NCBI GenBank assembly: GCA_943735955.1
Contig: OX030961.1
Location: 4,171,920 to 4,235,919 of the forward strand
Source: Piscicola geometra
Lineage: Eukaryota; Annelida; Clitellata; Hirudinida; Piscicolidae
DNA length: 64,000 bases
Direction of reading: 5' to 3'
The translations under genes were made by a program, and so were the position numbers. This document shows, one piece after another, positions 45,001 through 56,330 of this stretch. The notes under the pieces are model-generated. The model did not search any database. It was not told the origin of the DNA and saw nothing but the letters and a program-made list of their open reading frames with translations. Within the stretch, counting starts at the first letter, position 1; each line of letters opens with the position of its first letter.

Positions 45001-46923
45001 TCTTGAAGATGTTGATGTGGGTGAGATTTGTATTTGAAGGTTGGTTATAATAATTATTAAATTTGTTTTAATTTAATTTGTATTCATATTCTATAGACCA
45101 TTTAAAAACTGGTCTATTTAATAAGTTTATTGCAGAGCGCTTTGATAAAATTGAAAAGTGGAAAATCATTTTTGCACCTAGAGGGATCAATTACCATGAA
45201 ATAGTACTCAAGACTTGAGTCAAGTACTACATTATATTCAGTAATTTCATTGAATAAGAGTAAAATCGTCTATTAATGAGACTATTATTTACAAAATAAA
45301 AATCTTGCACGAGGTATTAGAAAAAAAATTCACAATTAATTCTATTTTTATTTGACCGTAACTGCTTAAGGGAAGCAAAAAATAATTTATGTTTGACCTT
45401 TTGTATTATTACTTGCTTTTATTTCTAAATATATGTTCAAATTTGTATTTAAAATTCTACAAAACATTTATTATTATTATTTTTAGCGTTCCACACTACC
45501 AATTTAAAATTTAAATAATTTATTTTATAAAATTAAAAATCAATTGAAGAAATAAAATAACATTTGATACCAAAATAAAAACCGCAAAGATCACCTAGAC
45601 TCACAAAAGATCAGACGCCGACTGGATGGCAACTGCGTAGGGTAAGGTCCAGAGAGTTTTTTTGCTTGAAAGTCTCAGCGAACACTTCGACTGCAAATGC
45701 CCCCAGTGAGTTTTCAAGAAGTCGTTGTTTCTGTAAGTCCCAACAGCATCTTCCTTCCATGTGCTTTCTTCTCTTTTTTTCTTTTTCCTTTGGTGGTGAT
45801 GATGATGAGCGTGTTGATTTGTCTCAGAATCTTTTTTGTTCTGAACACTCTTACGAATGGCTGCCTGCGAACACACGCGAGTGTTTCGACACCATTGCAA
45901 GACGTTTCTGTCTTCTATCTTAGCTTTCTGTGGAGATGACAGGCTGTACGTAGTGTCGAGCAGAATCAGACTGGATGCAGCGATTGAAGAGTCGGAAGTG
46001 AGAAAACTATTCAAAACTTGCATGTTCTCTCCTGCATCTCCCTCCCTCATCACTTCAGTCAAGATGTTCGCTGTCAACGCCACTTTCCTTGTTTGCAGCT
46101 TGAATAGGTGCCTGACGTTGATGACTTGGTGGGTGTTGTGTTTAAAGGATAATTCACATGACAACCTTGGTTTCATCTTCACATCTTTATCTCCTTTATC
46201 AACCTTGTCTTTTCCGTTTTTTTCTTTTTCTTCATTCTCCCGCTCTAGTTCAAAAGAAGGAAGTTCCAGGAACTGCATCAGAGCTTCAGCGGGGTGTTCC
46301 TTCATCACTTCTTTCAGCCACGCTTGCATGTCTTCCTCCACTCCTTGGAACAGATCTTGAGACTCCACACCAGTCCACAAGGCAGGCACCACTCTTGACT
46401 TCTTGAAACGATGAATCCGTGAAATCTTTATTGTAAACTGCTTTTTCTTGACATTTTTGTTTTCTTTACTATTGTTACCGCGTCTCACGCTTGATTTTTC
46501 TTCTTGTAGTCTTTGGTTGAAGGAAGTTTTTGACGTTTTAGGATTTTGTTTGTTTTCCTGAGTAAAATTATTTTTTATTTTAAATGATTTATTATGAAGA
46601 CTATAATCTTCCAATGACTGACTGTGAGCTGTCGCATTTCTTTTTAGTCTAATTTTGCTTGAATTTTTAAACAACTGCATTCGTGTTTCAAACTTGTGTC
46701 TAGACATTTTGTTACCCTTACTCATAATTTTTTTCCTAAAATATTTTCTATAATTTTGTGAACGCTTTATTTTTGTATACCATTTTTCTAGAAGTGTCTG
46801 TTTTTCAATTATTCCTGCAAGCTTTATCTGTTTCATACAGTTTCCATTCCCAACGAAATCATTACTTAACTGACAATTCAAACAACCAAGCAAATATAAT
46901 AATAAAATTATGCATTTTTCCAT
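39011..46923 (-). CDS. GPR158: GPR158/GPR179-like class C orphan receptor (complete)
   Basis: Nine exons: 46923-45605, 44947-44833, 43899-43144, 42996-42887, 42623-42415, 42059-41921, 41662-41557, 40030-39860, 39409-39011. They sum to 3,324 nt (1,107 residues plus stop) with all phases matching. The start MEKCIILLLYLLGCLNCQ is a signal peptide. Family landmarks are ANILTEVMREGDAGENMQVL in the N-terminal ectodomain, LPGRGFRRGSYHCEC before TM1, VLKAAVWVLLEAIVLGATLL, LSWLRELAFILLYGSLVLKL, VCQLSVKDRLLEAG, AMKLCYKVRKAPDEYGQNKL, FYSFRYFARAT and the cytoplasmic MRPEDIR/YELRKLYTQLQIYKTK coiled-coil start. In vertebrates GPR158 binds RGS7-Gbeta5, and glycine has been proposed as a ligand. A Lys/Ser-rich loop of about 130 residues is inserted in exon 3 before TM1. 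Confidence 0.95.
40196..41456 (+). mobile_element. 5'-truncated non-LTR retrotransposon (LINE) fragment
   Basis: Plus-strand reverse transcriptase C-terminal half: LDKLFHYGIRGTCHKLFYEY, NTGVPQGSTLGPLLFNIYVN, KFVLYADTTVLFQ, GNQLKINYAKTCS. The catalytic YADD has become YADT, and the frame shifts after 41088. The 3' end is AATAAACGAAATG followed by (T/G)TGTTG repeats, a typical LINE tail. It sits antisense in the intron between GPR158-like exons 41557 and 40030. Confidence 0.92.
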
Positions 46924-48550
46924 TTTCAACTGGGATATGAATGATAAACTTGGATTTTTGGACTTTTTTGCTATTGTTTAAACTATATCAGGCAGGATAA
47001 GTTGTCATGCCTCTTTAGCTACCTTTTACACACATCAGCATAAAATATATATTTAGTCTACCTTAGACATAATTGAACCATTTTAAATGTATAAAGTGTT
47101 CAAAAACCTCAAAGTCTTTCGCAAAAGGTCAACCATCTAGTCGTTTTTCATGTCTCTCTAGACATCAGCATAAACACTGCACGAAATGCAGTCTGCTAAC
47201 TTGATGAACTTTGTACGCTTTGTACGCTCAAAAGTGTCATCGAATAATTAGAAAATATTTTTAAAATACAAATTGAAAATTTTTATTTAATATTTGAGAA
47301 AAAAAAGAAATGCTTGGTTGTGAGATGAAATAATTATATTTTAAAAATAGGACCCCCCATCAATAATTCAGCTTCACCAACATTTACCTTTGATAACTTG
47401 GCTTTCGATTTTGAACGATGGAATTTGGGTAATTTGCATTACGAAATATTATTTGCTTTCGAATTTTTACTAATTTTTAAACTCTACAGATTCGAGAAAT
47501 TTTCTTGGAATGGTGTTCACTTTTCTCGGCTCCAAATTTGAAAAGAAGCAGTATTATATCGAATCTCCGATGATGCCTTCCCAAGTCTACGAATTATGTG
47601 CTTTTACAATTGTTTTGACACTTTTTTTTATAGTTGTGTCACTATATTGTCTGTACAAAACAGTTAGAATAGTTTGTCTTGTTTTAAGGTATGCCTTACT
47701 CTTCATTTCATCAATATTAAAGATGTTGTTTGCTAAATCAAAAGAAGTGACTACAAACTCTAAAAAATCATGATAGCAATAATTTGAAGTATTCTTTTAT
47801 AATTCAACTCATATTTATTTGTATGTTTATTTTGTATTCATCTTTTTTTTGGATCATAGTTGTAGCTTGTTTCTTTTGTAAATAGAATGCATACATTGTA
47901 TAATTAGTTGTTTTCCATGGATAACTTATACGTTGATGTTAGAAGGCATTTTTTCATAATTTTTTTTCTTCTAATCTTTATTTCAAAAACGCTTGCCAAA
48001 GTGGAAAATCTAAAAGAATTCTGTAAAATATTAAAAACCATAATAGATTTACAACAGACAACAGTCTTTCTAACTCTAAAAATCATACTAGTTTGGTGAA
48101 GAAACAATTCAGAAGTAGAAATCATTTGAAAATTTGGATAGTGCTGAAGACTAGTTGAATAAGCAAAGAGATTAAAAAAACTCAGTAAGCTCTAATCAAG
48201 GAATGTAAAAATTATTAAAATGTTTTGGAAAAAATTAGTGATAAAATGGGAATGAAAAGTATTTCTAGACTTTTCTTCGATTGTTAAAAAGCAAACTAGA
48301 TAGAAAATTATACAGCTTAAAAAGATATAAAATCAATAAAAGGTTAAAAGAAAGGTTATCGACAAAGGATATATATAGTTCTTTAAAAATCGCATATTCA
48401 TAACTCTGTTCTATTTTATTAAAATTATCAAAACTTTACCTAAACTACAAAACAATGAAATCATATAAGTGAGTAGCACATATAATACCCGGTACATATA
48501 ATCAACCATCAAACCTCTGATTATTCGTAATCGAAAAGTAATTACCACCA
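46924..48550. other. Intergenic region between GPR158-like and NUDT14-like genes
   Basis: Contains the presumed 5' flank of the receptor gene and the 3' flank of the NUDT14-like pair. A small plus-strand ORF (47510-47773) is listed separately. Otherwise AT-rich with no clear signals. Confidence 0.4.
47510..47773 (+). CDS. Hypothetical small membrane protein
   Basis: An ATG-initiated 87-codon frame with a strongly hydrophobic core (CAFTIVLTLFFIVVSLYC, then VLRYALLFISSILKML) and a Lys/Ser-rich end. A CTACAG lies about 20 nt upstream, so it could be a terminal exon. I recognise no family. It may be a chance frame in AT-rich DNA, although its length and single clean hydrophobic block are suggestive. 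Confidence 0.25.
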   Translation: MVFTFLGSKFEKKQYYIESPMMPSQVYELCAFTIVLTLFFIVVSLYCLYKTVRIVCLVLRYALLFISSILKMLFAKSKEVTTNSKKS

Positions 48551-50840
48551 TTAGCATTTGTTGAGGCCAAACCAAAGGAGAGACAGTGATAGCGAGAGGG
48601 GATATGTAGCTTCCATCGCCATTTTTCGCCATTGCAAACCACTTTTTTCGCCATTCTTTTTCGAATCAACACCACCAGCACCGCCACCACTATCAACACC
48701 ATCCCTAACATCATCATCATCACCTACGCAGTCCGCATTAAGAGGTACTTCAACCACACTAGAGCCGCTCCCACTCGACCACGCTGCAAGCCTCATCTCC
48801 TCCGTCACCTCTGCGTACAACAACGAAAGCTGCACTCCCGTCAGTGAAATGTTTGTCCTGTATGGCGATAGGCGGGTGAGGATGGGTAATATACATTGTA
48901 TTAAAAATACATATATCTATTTTCCGACGAGTTTGTCATCGGGACTTCGTAATAAAGAAGTCGAAAGACTTTATAATCAAATATTAATTTCTTTAAACTT
49001 ACTCCAACCCAAAATCTTTTCTAGAATATAACTCTTAATTATTGGTATGAGACAAACAAGTGAATTCATACACGGGCCGCATTCTTGTACATTATATGTG
49101 TATAAGAGTTATGAAACATTTAATGTTTATTAGCCTGAGGTTATAAACGATAAACTTTTGCCTGAAACACAAAAAAATTTATTTGATTTGATCAGACCTT
49201 GAAAACCCTAAAGCACATGAGTCAGTTTATATTTTGCACATTATAGCTCAAACGCTCTTTTTTATAACATGCCATTTTTACCTAAAACAAACATAAAAAT
49301 GAGTAAATTTAGCATTTCTAATGTTTTAATCTGCTTTAGGATTTGTGAATTAGTTTTAAATACACTTTCTGTTAAGATATTCAACTGATTTGCAAGTAAA
49401 ATGAATATCCTCCATCAACTTTACAGCTTTCTCAGCTACTATGTTGGAGCGAGACACATCAAGCACAGATGGTTCTTTGTTCCAGCGAGAAGAGAAACAC
49501 TTCATAGATATGGAAGGACCCTTAACTTGAGATATTGCTGATAACAAGTCTTCATTATATATATCTGAGAAGTTTGGTTAGAAAACCAGGTTCATGGCCA
49601 TGTAACGGAAATGAAATCGAAAGATACATTCAGCTGTTTTCGCCAATTTGGAAAGGAAAAAACAGAAGAAAAAAAAATTTTAAGATTATTTTTTTCGAAT
49701 AATACTTCAAAAGGATAATTATTTACAGGTTTTAACGATAATAACACGCAAACACCATTATGAATGTATGCAAGAAAACGCGTAATAAAAAACATCGTGA
49801 AACCAACCCACCTGCAGTTAATAATCTTTTGGAATCCATCCTTATGAAGCGAATATCCCAATTTGGATTCGATGCACCTCACAGCCACCTCTCTTACATC
49901 TTCATCTAATTGGTAAGATTCTCCAGCCAATTGGATGACTAGAGCGCATGAGGATGATAATGGCGTCTCTTCTTTGGGTGTGGGAGAGGCGGTGCTGTAG
50001 ATTGAGCAGTATATGGCTGTGGTGGTGGTGGTGGTTTTAGCTGGTTGTGGTGGTTTAACAATGCAATGGAAAATAATTTATTGAAACATAATACAATACA
50101 TTAAACTCAAAAACTAAAAATTATCATCATTATTTCCAATATTCTTAATATTTAAATTAATATTAATAATATTGAAATAAAATAAGAATTATAAAATTTA
50201 AAAAAAATCACATTTATCTAACCAGGCCTGAAGCTTTTTAATAAGACGAAAACCTTCTTATCTGTGTTGAAGACCAAGATACCACAGCTGTTTGTCTCAC
50301 TTGAAAAAATAATATATGCTTTACGAGTTTACTTAATTAAAAGAAGTATTTTCTTTAATTTTTGAATTGAGTATAAAATTTAAATGAAATTTTATTTTAC
50401 GTTTGCACAAATATTTAATACCTGTTCTTAGCTCTCACCAAATCCCACGCTTTTTCAATTGAATTCTACAATGTTTTAATAGAATAAATGGAATAAATTG
50501 ATGTGTAAAATAACATAAAATGTTAAAACTATCTTCAAATATTTCCTTTTCTCTTTACACATAAACACACACACATTGTAATAAACACACATAAACATAC
50601 ACACATTGAAAAAAACACACATAAACATACACACATTGAAAAAAAACACACATAAACATACACACAAGCACCTGTCTGTAGTACAACCTGTACACAGTGA
50701 ACTCTTGACTACTCCTTACATCTTCCACTGATACCACTTCCACATCATTATCATCACCACCAATGCTTTGTTGGGTAGTCAGGTGGTGGTGATCAATTCT
50801 TGCCAATTGGTGGTCAGTAGAGGAGGAAAGAAGTGGTGAT
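48551..50840 (-). CDS. NUDT14-like unit with degenerate Nudix box
   Basis: Exons near 50840-50672 (start unclear), 50465-50422, 50299-50223, 50016-49812, 48857-48551. The first small exon is 44 nt, as in the neighbour, and phases match throughout. It reads EFTVYRLYYRQ, CGILVFNTDKKVFVLLKSFR, LVIQLAGESYQLDEDVREVA, VRCIESKLGYSLHKD, and ends YPLSLSLSLLWFGLNKC. The box position reads VRCIESKLGY, so the paired glutamates are lost and hydrolysis is unlikely. No in-frame ATG is seen in the first exon. It is either the second domain of a fused protein or a decaying duplicate. A Gly/Asp-rich insert (about 40 residues) lies in the last exon. Confidence 0.75.
49356..49547 (-). other. Unassigned coding-like fragment in a NUDT14-like intron
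   Basis: The frame reads LLSAISQVKGPSISMKCFSS, then LDVSRSNIVAEKAVKLMEDI, with balanced composition unlike the AT-rich surroundings. It has no start, and I recognise no family. It may be a transposon remnant or an alternative exon. Confidence 0.25.
50550..50671. repeat. ACACAT-rich repeat beside a splice donor
   Basis: Three copies of a 30-odd-bp unit (ACACACATAAACATACACAC with A-runs) begin within a few bases of the donor at 50671. On the transcribed strand it is GT-rich. Confidence 0.8.
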
Positions 50841-51090
50841 AATGATGACACTGGTAGTGATGATGATGATGGAGGTAGTAAAGATGATGATGGAGGTAGT
50901 GATGATGATGATGGAGGTAGTAAAGATGATGGTGGTAGTAATGATGATGAGGGAGGTAGAAGTGATGATGATAATTTTAGTAATGATAATGATGTTAGTA
51001 ATAAAAATTATGATAATGGTGTTAGTAATAGTATGAAAGTGATGATGATAATGATAGTAGAAACGATGATGATGAGGATAGTAATGATAA
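50835..51090. repeat. GATGATG/GGAGGTAGT imperfect repeat
   Basis: Imperfect 15-30 bp units of GATGATGATGGAGGTAGTA type between the two NUDT14-like units. They overlap the read-through end of the upstream unit's last exon. Confidence 0.85.
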
Positions 51091-52026
51091 TGATGAGTTT
51101 TTAAAACCACCTTGCATATTCATGAACCAAAGCAGGGCGAACGTGAAGCCGACGGGTTTCTGCAGCGAATCGTCGAAGACTGCAGCGAGCGCCACTGCGA
51201 CAGGAACGTCGACCACCTCGATGAATTCTCCCTCCTCCTCCTTGCCACCGCCCTTGCTGACCCGCATCTCGTCGCTCACCCTGCAGTAGAACGTGTAGCC
51301 GAGTGTGCCGCTGTGTTCGCTATTGTTCCTGTGGTGTGGTGGTTGATGTCGGTGTTGTGGTTGATGTCGGTGTTGTGGTTGATGTCGGTGTTGTGGTTGA
51401 TGTCGGTGTGGTGGTTAATGTCGGTGTTGTGGTTGGTGTCGGTGTTGTGGTTGGTGTCGGTGTGGTGGTTGGTGTTTTTTTGGTGGTGTAGATGTAGTGT
51501 ATTTGTTGTTGCTAATGGTGATGTTGTGGTTTATATATTGTTGTTGGTAGTGGTTATTGTTTCTGTTGAGTAGTCGCGATGATGGGGATTAAGGCAAAAA
51601 AACTGTTGTTAATGGCTTTTTATTCACGTGTGACATGAGCTGGAACATTCAATCAGCTAGCACACACAGATGTAACAATTCAGCGTAAAAGACACTGGAT
51701 GCATTTTTCTATTTAACGATATAAAATGGTATTTTGGAATTTAATTTGAGAAGTATCATCAAAAAAGAATAAACAAAGACGACGACAAATACGAGGCATA
51801 TAAGAGCACACCTAGTAGCGGTTATAAAGTGCAGGTCAGTCTCTTGGATACTGTATCCAATCTCTTCGTACACCTCTGCCACCGCCGTTTGTTCTGGACT
51901 CTGGCCTTCCAATATGCCTGCACACAGCTCTACAGTAAGACCCCTGTGTGGTTTTGTAGTGTGGAGAACTCTTCTGTATGCTTGTGAGAAGACTTTGATG
52001 GCGATTTAGTAATGATATCAAGGAAA

Positions 52027-52063
<37 letters not shown>

Positions 52064-52996
52064 TATATATACCAACAAACTTTTTAATATCTTCTTCAGA
52101 TGGAGAAGGAAGAGTGAAGGGTAATGAAGGCCATTGCATGGACTGCATGAAAACTGCTGTAAATTGTTTGAGTATGTAATATTATACTAATGAATAAATG
52201 CGTTATATAAATATAATTAATTGATTGATTGATAGAATGTTAATCGATTTAGTTTTGATGTTTCCATTTTATAATTTAGAACTGAATATATGTAACCCAT
52301 CTAATGTTTAGTTACTCTCAAGCTTTATCATATATATCCCTTTCTTCTCTTCTTTACAAAGTTTGATATTTATTTTATTTTTAAGAATGACAATTACTAT
52401 AAGTATCATGAGAGGTAAACCTGGTCTAAATTGCCGTACAAACACAAAGACATCTTGATCAGTGTTGTGAACCAGAATAGAAACACTTTAAATAAAAATG
52501 AAATAAAAACTTTTAAAGAATCCAATATATATATTTTAAAAATAATGTTGAATAATTAATTATTTTTTTATATCAATTGCTAAATTACTATTCTAATAGA
52601 AAATCTATGAATGCATATATTGCCACCTGTTGTGGGAATGTAGAATATCTTTTTTAATGAGTTGCTGATTCTGTAGATAATGATAAAAACGTTATTTCAG
52701 TGATAGTAGGATATAATACTATCTCAATTATTCTTCAATATGTGCTAAAACTAGTAATTAATAATTATTTGGTCTTCTATTTGATTTTTGCTACTAAGTT
52801 TATAGCACCATTTGATCTTGGGAAACCTTTACATTTATATCATGTGAATTTTATATAATATTTTAATAAATTTTTTATATTACTTTGATTCTTGCAAATG
52901 AACTTGTAGATAAACCTGTTTGTAAGTCACTCGTTTTATATTTATCCATCTGCTCTCATTAACCTCTTCCAATTTCAAATCAGAAATAATTTCCAT
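51022..52996 (-). CDS. NUDT14: NUDT14-like UDP-sugar pyrophosphatase, catalytic copy
   Basis: Six exons: 52996-52916, 52670-52627, 52485-52421, 52156-52073, 51980-51812, 51328-51022. These give 249 residues if the last exon runs to its stop. The start is MEIISDLKLEEVNESRWINI. Core blocks are SVSILVHNTDQDVFVFVRQF, GLTVELCAGILEGQSPEQTA, VAEVYEEIGYSIQ and EEEGEFIEVVDVPV, ending GFTFALLWFMNM. The box differs from GX5EX7REUXEEXGU mainly at R to A, and the acidic EVYEE metal ligands remain. Human NUDT14 hydrolyses UDP-glucose to glucose-1-phosphate and UMP. After WFMNM the frame runs into simple repeat, and a donor (ATGCAAG|GTGGTT) there could splice to the downstream unit. Confidence 0.88.
51340..51480. 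repeat. 18-bp minisatellite TTGTGGTTGATGTCGGTG
   Basis: About eight units with small variants, in the intron just before the last exon of the catalytic NUDT14-like unit. Confidence 0.9.
52028..52072. repeat. (AC)n filling a very short intron
   Basis: The 92-nt intron 52072-51981 starts GTATATATATTTGTGTG on the transcribed strand and is about half GT repeat. Confidence 0.85.
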
Positions 52997-53554
52997 CTTC
53001 GAATTTGAGAGAATGTTATTTCAAAAGTTTTTGATAAATAATTGAATAACTAGAAAAGTTTTTCTAAAAATCTTTACAAATTGAAAAGTAAATTTAGTTA
53101 CAAAAAGTGTGTCAATAAATTCATAACTGGTTTTTTTCAATTCTAACAAATTTAAATTTATTTTTTAGTGTCACGATGAAATAAAATTTTATTAAAAGAT
53201 TTATTAAAATTATGTATCGATGCGCTGTTTTACGGAAACACTTGGGTGGAATGATTTCATGAAATTAGTTTTGAATGTTACTCGCAATGTTTTAAAATTA
53301 TCGAACGTTTTCGAAATTTATTCATCTATGTTTAAATCTTACCCTGCTTCAATTACACATTTTTTATGTGGTAAATAGTGAAAGAATGATAATAAACTTT
53401 ATTAAATAAAGAATTAAAGACATCAAAGAAGAGCATGCTAGTTTACAGACAGGACAGAAAGGCAGAGTAACCAGCCAGTTATGGTAGTGAAAGGTTAGTT
53501 CATTGTTTAGGTATATTTTACGTAAGAGACATTTTTGGGCCTGTTTTACATAAG
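52997..53554. other. Upstream flank of NUDT14-like gene; nothing recognised
   Basis: AT-rich, presumably holding the promoter and 5' UTR, up to the first transposon-like repeat. No specific promoter element can be supported. Confidence 0.4.
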
Positions 53555-53935
53555 TGAACCGCCACGAAATTTGCAAAATTTATTAATTTAAAAAATAAAA
53601 TATTTCTATGATAGATTTTGAAATGCAGATTTCAAATCAGTTTACATTTTCCAAATATCTCAAATGGTTCAAAAGTTATTCAATTTTTAAACTCCCGAAA
53701 AGTGAGCGTTTTGGCGAATTATTTTCAATGCTTAAGCCAAAAAAATACATAAGAGTTTGAGGTTTAGGTTTTTCGTCTTTTCCTATGATTGAAAAAAACT
53801 CAGATAATGAGTTCTTATTTCTCTTCAAAAGTTGTAAAGACGAATGGTAGTTGATAAAGTCCGTTTTTTCTATTTTGAGGAGTGAATCGGTCAAGGAAGG
53901 AATCGACTGCAATTCATTTGTATTTTCTGATTAAA
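53555..53935 (-). mobile_element. Transposon fragment A (copy of 57482-57800)
   Basis: Nearly identical for about 310 bp to 57482-57800, including the CCGCCACGAAAT end and the subterminal repeat. Minus-strand coding remnant reads INYHSSLQLLKRNKNSLSEF. It diverges beyond about 53860. Confidence 0.85.
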
Positions 53936-54129
53936 ATTGTAAGACATCTTTATTTTTTGCTAATTTTTATATCAAATATTTATATTTATATTTTTGAAAT
54001 GTAACTACAGATTTTCAATTTATTTTCTCCAAATTATTAGCTTTCAAACAATAAAACAACATTCACAAGCAAGAATAAATCTGATTAATTACAATTTTAA
54101 TCAGAATAGTCATTTATGATACACAAAAA

Positions 54130-54860
54130 GAATTAACCCATTCATCAATATTTCAAATGATAAAAGAAGAAATTCCAGAATTTGAAAAGGCAGTGAATAT
54201 TATTTTTATAACCGACAATGAAATAAGTATTTGCAATGCATTCAAAAATAACTTTCCGAAAAATCCCTCATTCCTCTGCACAAACCACGTGATGCAAGAT
54301 ATGAAAATAAGCTAAAGACAATGTGCAGATGCTGTTACAACAGAAATCTTACCAGGAATATCTAGAAAAACTAATTGATAATTCATTGACGTGGGATAAA
54401 GAATTTAAAAACTATTTTATGAATACTATCCATAAAAATGTTAATAACTTAAGCTATTGGGAGTTAATTAAAAATAATATTAAAACATGTACAACAAAGG
54501 CATCGGAATCATTCAATAGAGTCCTTAAAGAGTTAAACGATTGGAAAGAGTGTCCTGCAAACTGTATAGTTGATATAGACTATTAAGACATTGAAAGAGG
54601 CTACGAAGGATGAATGGAGATATAGAGATGACTGAGAAAACAGGGAGAATAGCCAAACTTAATGTCTTGAGAAGTGATGAAACGAGAATAGCTCAATAAA
54701 ATTCACGAGAAATCTTGTCTTGTGACTGCAAAACATCCTGCTATCAATTACTAGCAAAAAACACAACATTAAATTTGAGCACGTTACTAAAACATAATAG
54801 AAAAATTCAGAAAAGACATGAGCCCGAAGCAAACCAAGTTACTTGGTTTTAATTCTTAGG
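54130..54860 (+). pseudogene. MULE-type transposase remnant (with SWIM finger), degraded
   Basis: Plus-strand pieces in several frames: IIFITDNEISICNAFKNNFP and SFLCTNHVMQDMK (MULE core, D and C/H block), an 87-codon frame 54323-54586 with TTKASESFNRVLKELNDW, then LSCDCKTSCYQLLAK (SWIM C-x-C...C-x-H-like, His replaced by Gln). Stops and frameshifts show it is dead. Its end matches the minus-strand copy next door. Confidence 0.7.
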
Positions 54861-54919
54861 TTGAAAATTATATAAAAAAACATCTTAATACCTAATAGGC
54901 TTATGAAAATAAAATTTAT

Positions 54920-55492
54920 TTAACAAAAATCACATTTAAAATCCTCACCTATAGATACATTTTTATTATAACAAATATCGTGAAACCACTTCGTACAGTG
55001 GTTGCACCCTATCCATTTCCACTCGCTACTTCTTTTACTTAAATCACCCTTTTTACATAAAAAACATTTATTATCTAAGTCTATTATCCTTGGTTTTTTT
55101 CGGCCGCATGTCTTGTCTACGTTTTTACGATTTCTTTTCCGTAACGTGGTCAAGTTCAATGGAGTGTTTTTTTTAGAAACCTCCATACCTAGACTCATTT
55201 TAACTGCTAGTAAATGATAGCAGTTTGTTTTACAGCCGCAGGAACAAGTTTCTCGTGGATGTAATTTAACTACTCTTGTTTCATTAGTTCCTTGGACATT
55301 AAAAACTCCAAGTTTGGCTATGTAAATAATTCCATCATCTTGTATAATTTGTAAGGCCCTTTCTGTTTGGCTGAGTTTACTTGTGTCTGTCTGAACGTTT
55401 ACGTCCAGGGATTTTGAGCAGCAGGGTTGCATCAAGTCCTGGAAAAATAATAATTATATTCTATTTGTGATGGGTTTAAATAAAGCATTACC
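54920..55492 (-). mobile_element. MULE-like transposon protein C-terminus: SWIM plus PHD-like finger
   Basis: Exon 55438-54920 encodes 172 residues: LGVFNVQGTNETRVVKLHPR, then the SWIM finger CSCGCKTNCYHLLAVKM, a basic stretch, then CFLCKKG, WIGCNHCTKWFHDICYN and CDFC, a PHD-like C4HC3 finger. An upstream exon ends at 55492 (FALPVTLETADVLEK, clean GTAATG donor). The frame is intact here, but the catalytic part is not seen in the window, so this is a 3' piece or a truncated copy. Confidence 0.75.
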
Positions 55493-56094
55493 TTTTCTAA
55501 AACATCAGCCGTTTCCAAGGTAACAGGCAATGCAAATTTCTCAGCTCCCTTTAAATTTGTCTCAGCTTCCTTTAATTGAAGTTTTTTTAACAAATCTATA
55601 TGCTTCACCCATTATTTCTGCACCTCCAGTTGCACCCTCAACACCAGTTCAAAGAAGTTATTAAATTGATCGATAGTTTTTTGTATCTAATTTAATTTAA
55701 AGTTTCACATATTTAAATATTCTATAGGGGTTTAAACAAATTTATTTGACAACGCTCTTGAATTTAAAATGTGCTATACATTACATTTGATTATTAATTA
55801 TTTTTTACATTCAAAACTTGTTTCAATTTGGAAATAAAAATAAATTATACTTCAGAATAGTAAAAAAGTCCGATAAGAATTCTAGTTTATGTGGGTATAT
55901 AATAGGCTGGTCTTAGTTAAAGCCTTAAAATTTAAGAAACGATAGTAAAAACGTTCACAAACGACAATTCAGTATACTCAGGGTGAATAAAAATAATCTG
56001 GATTCTCAAGATATGAAGAGGCCGCATACCATAAGATGGGAGGCCCAAGACAGAGACATTGAAGACACCACAAGAAAAATATCTTTAACATTTT

Positions 56095-56330
56095 TTGTTA
56101 ATAATTTTATTTACTAAATTTAATTTTTGTTAATTTTATTTAATAAATTTAATTTTTGTTAATTTTATTTAATAAATTTAATTTTTGTTAATAATTTTAT
56201 TTACTAAAGTTAATTTTTGTTAATTTTATTTACTAAATTTAAATTTTTAAAATTTTATTTACTAAATTTAAATTTTGTTTATTTTATTTACTAAATTTAA
56301 TTTTTGTTTATTTTATTTTATTTAAAAAAA
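56095..56330. repeat. About 29-bp AT-rich tandem repeat
   Basis: Six to eight copies of AATTTTATTTACTAAATTTA followed by ATTTTTGTT. Flanking DNA to about 56530 is A/T homopolymer-rich. Confidence 0.85.

Noticed and set aside
45666..46406. Plus-strand ORFs over 45.7-46.4 kb
   Set aside because: Antisense shadows of the GPR158-like first exon.
47908..48099. 63-codon plus-strand ORF with a signal-peptide-like start
   Set aside because: Short, AT-driven hydrophobicity and no similarity; not supportable as a gene.
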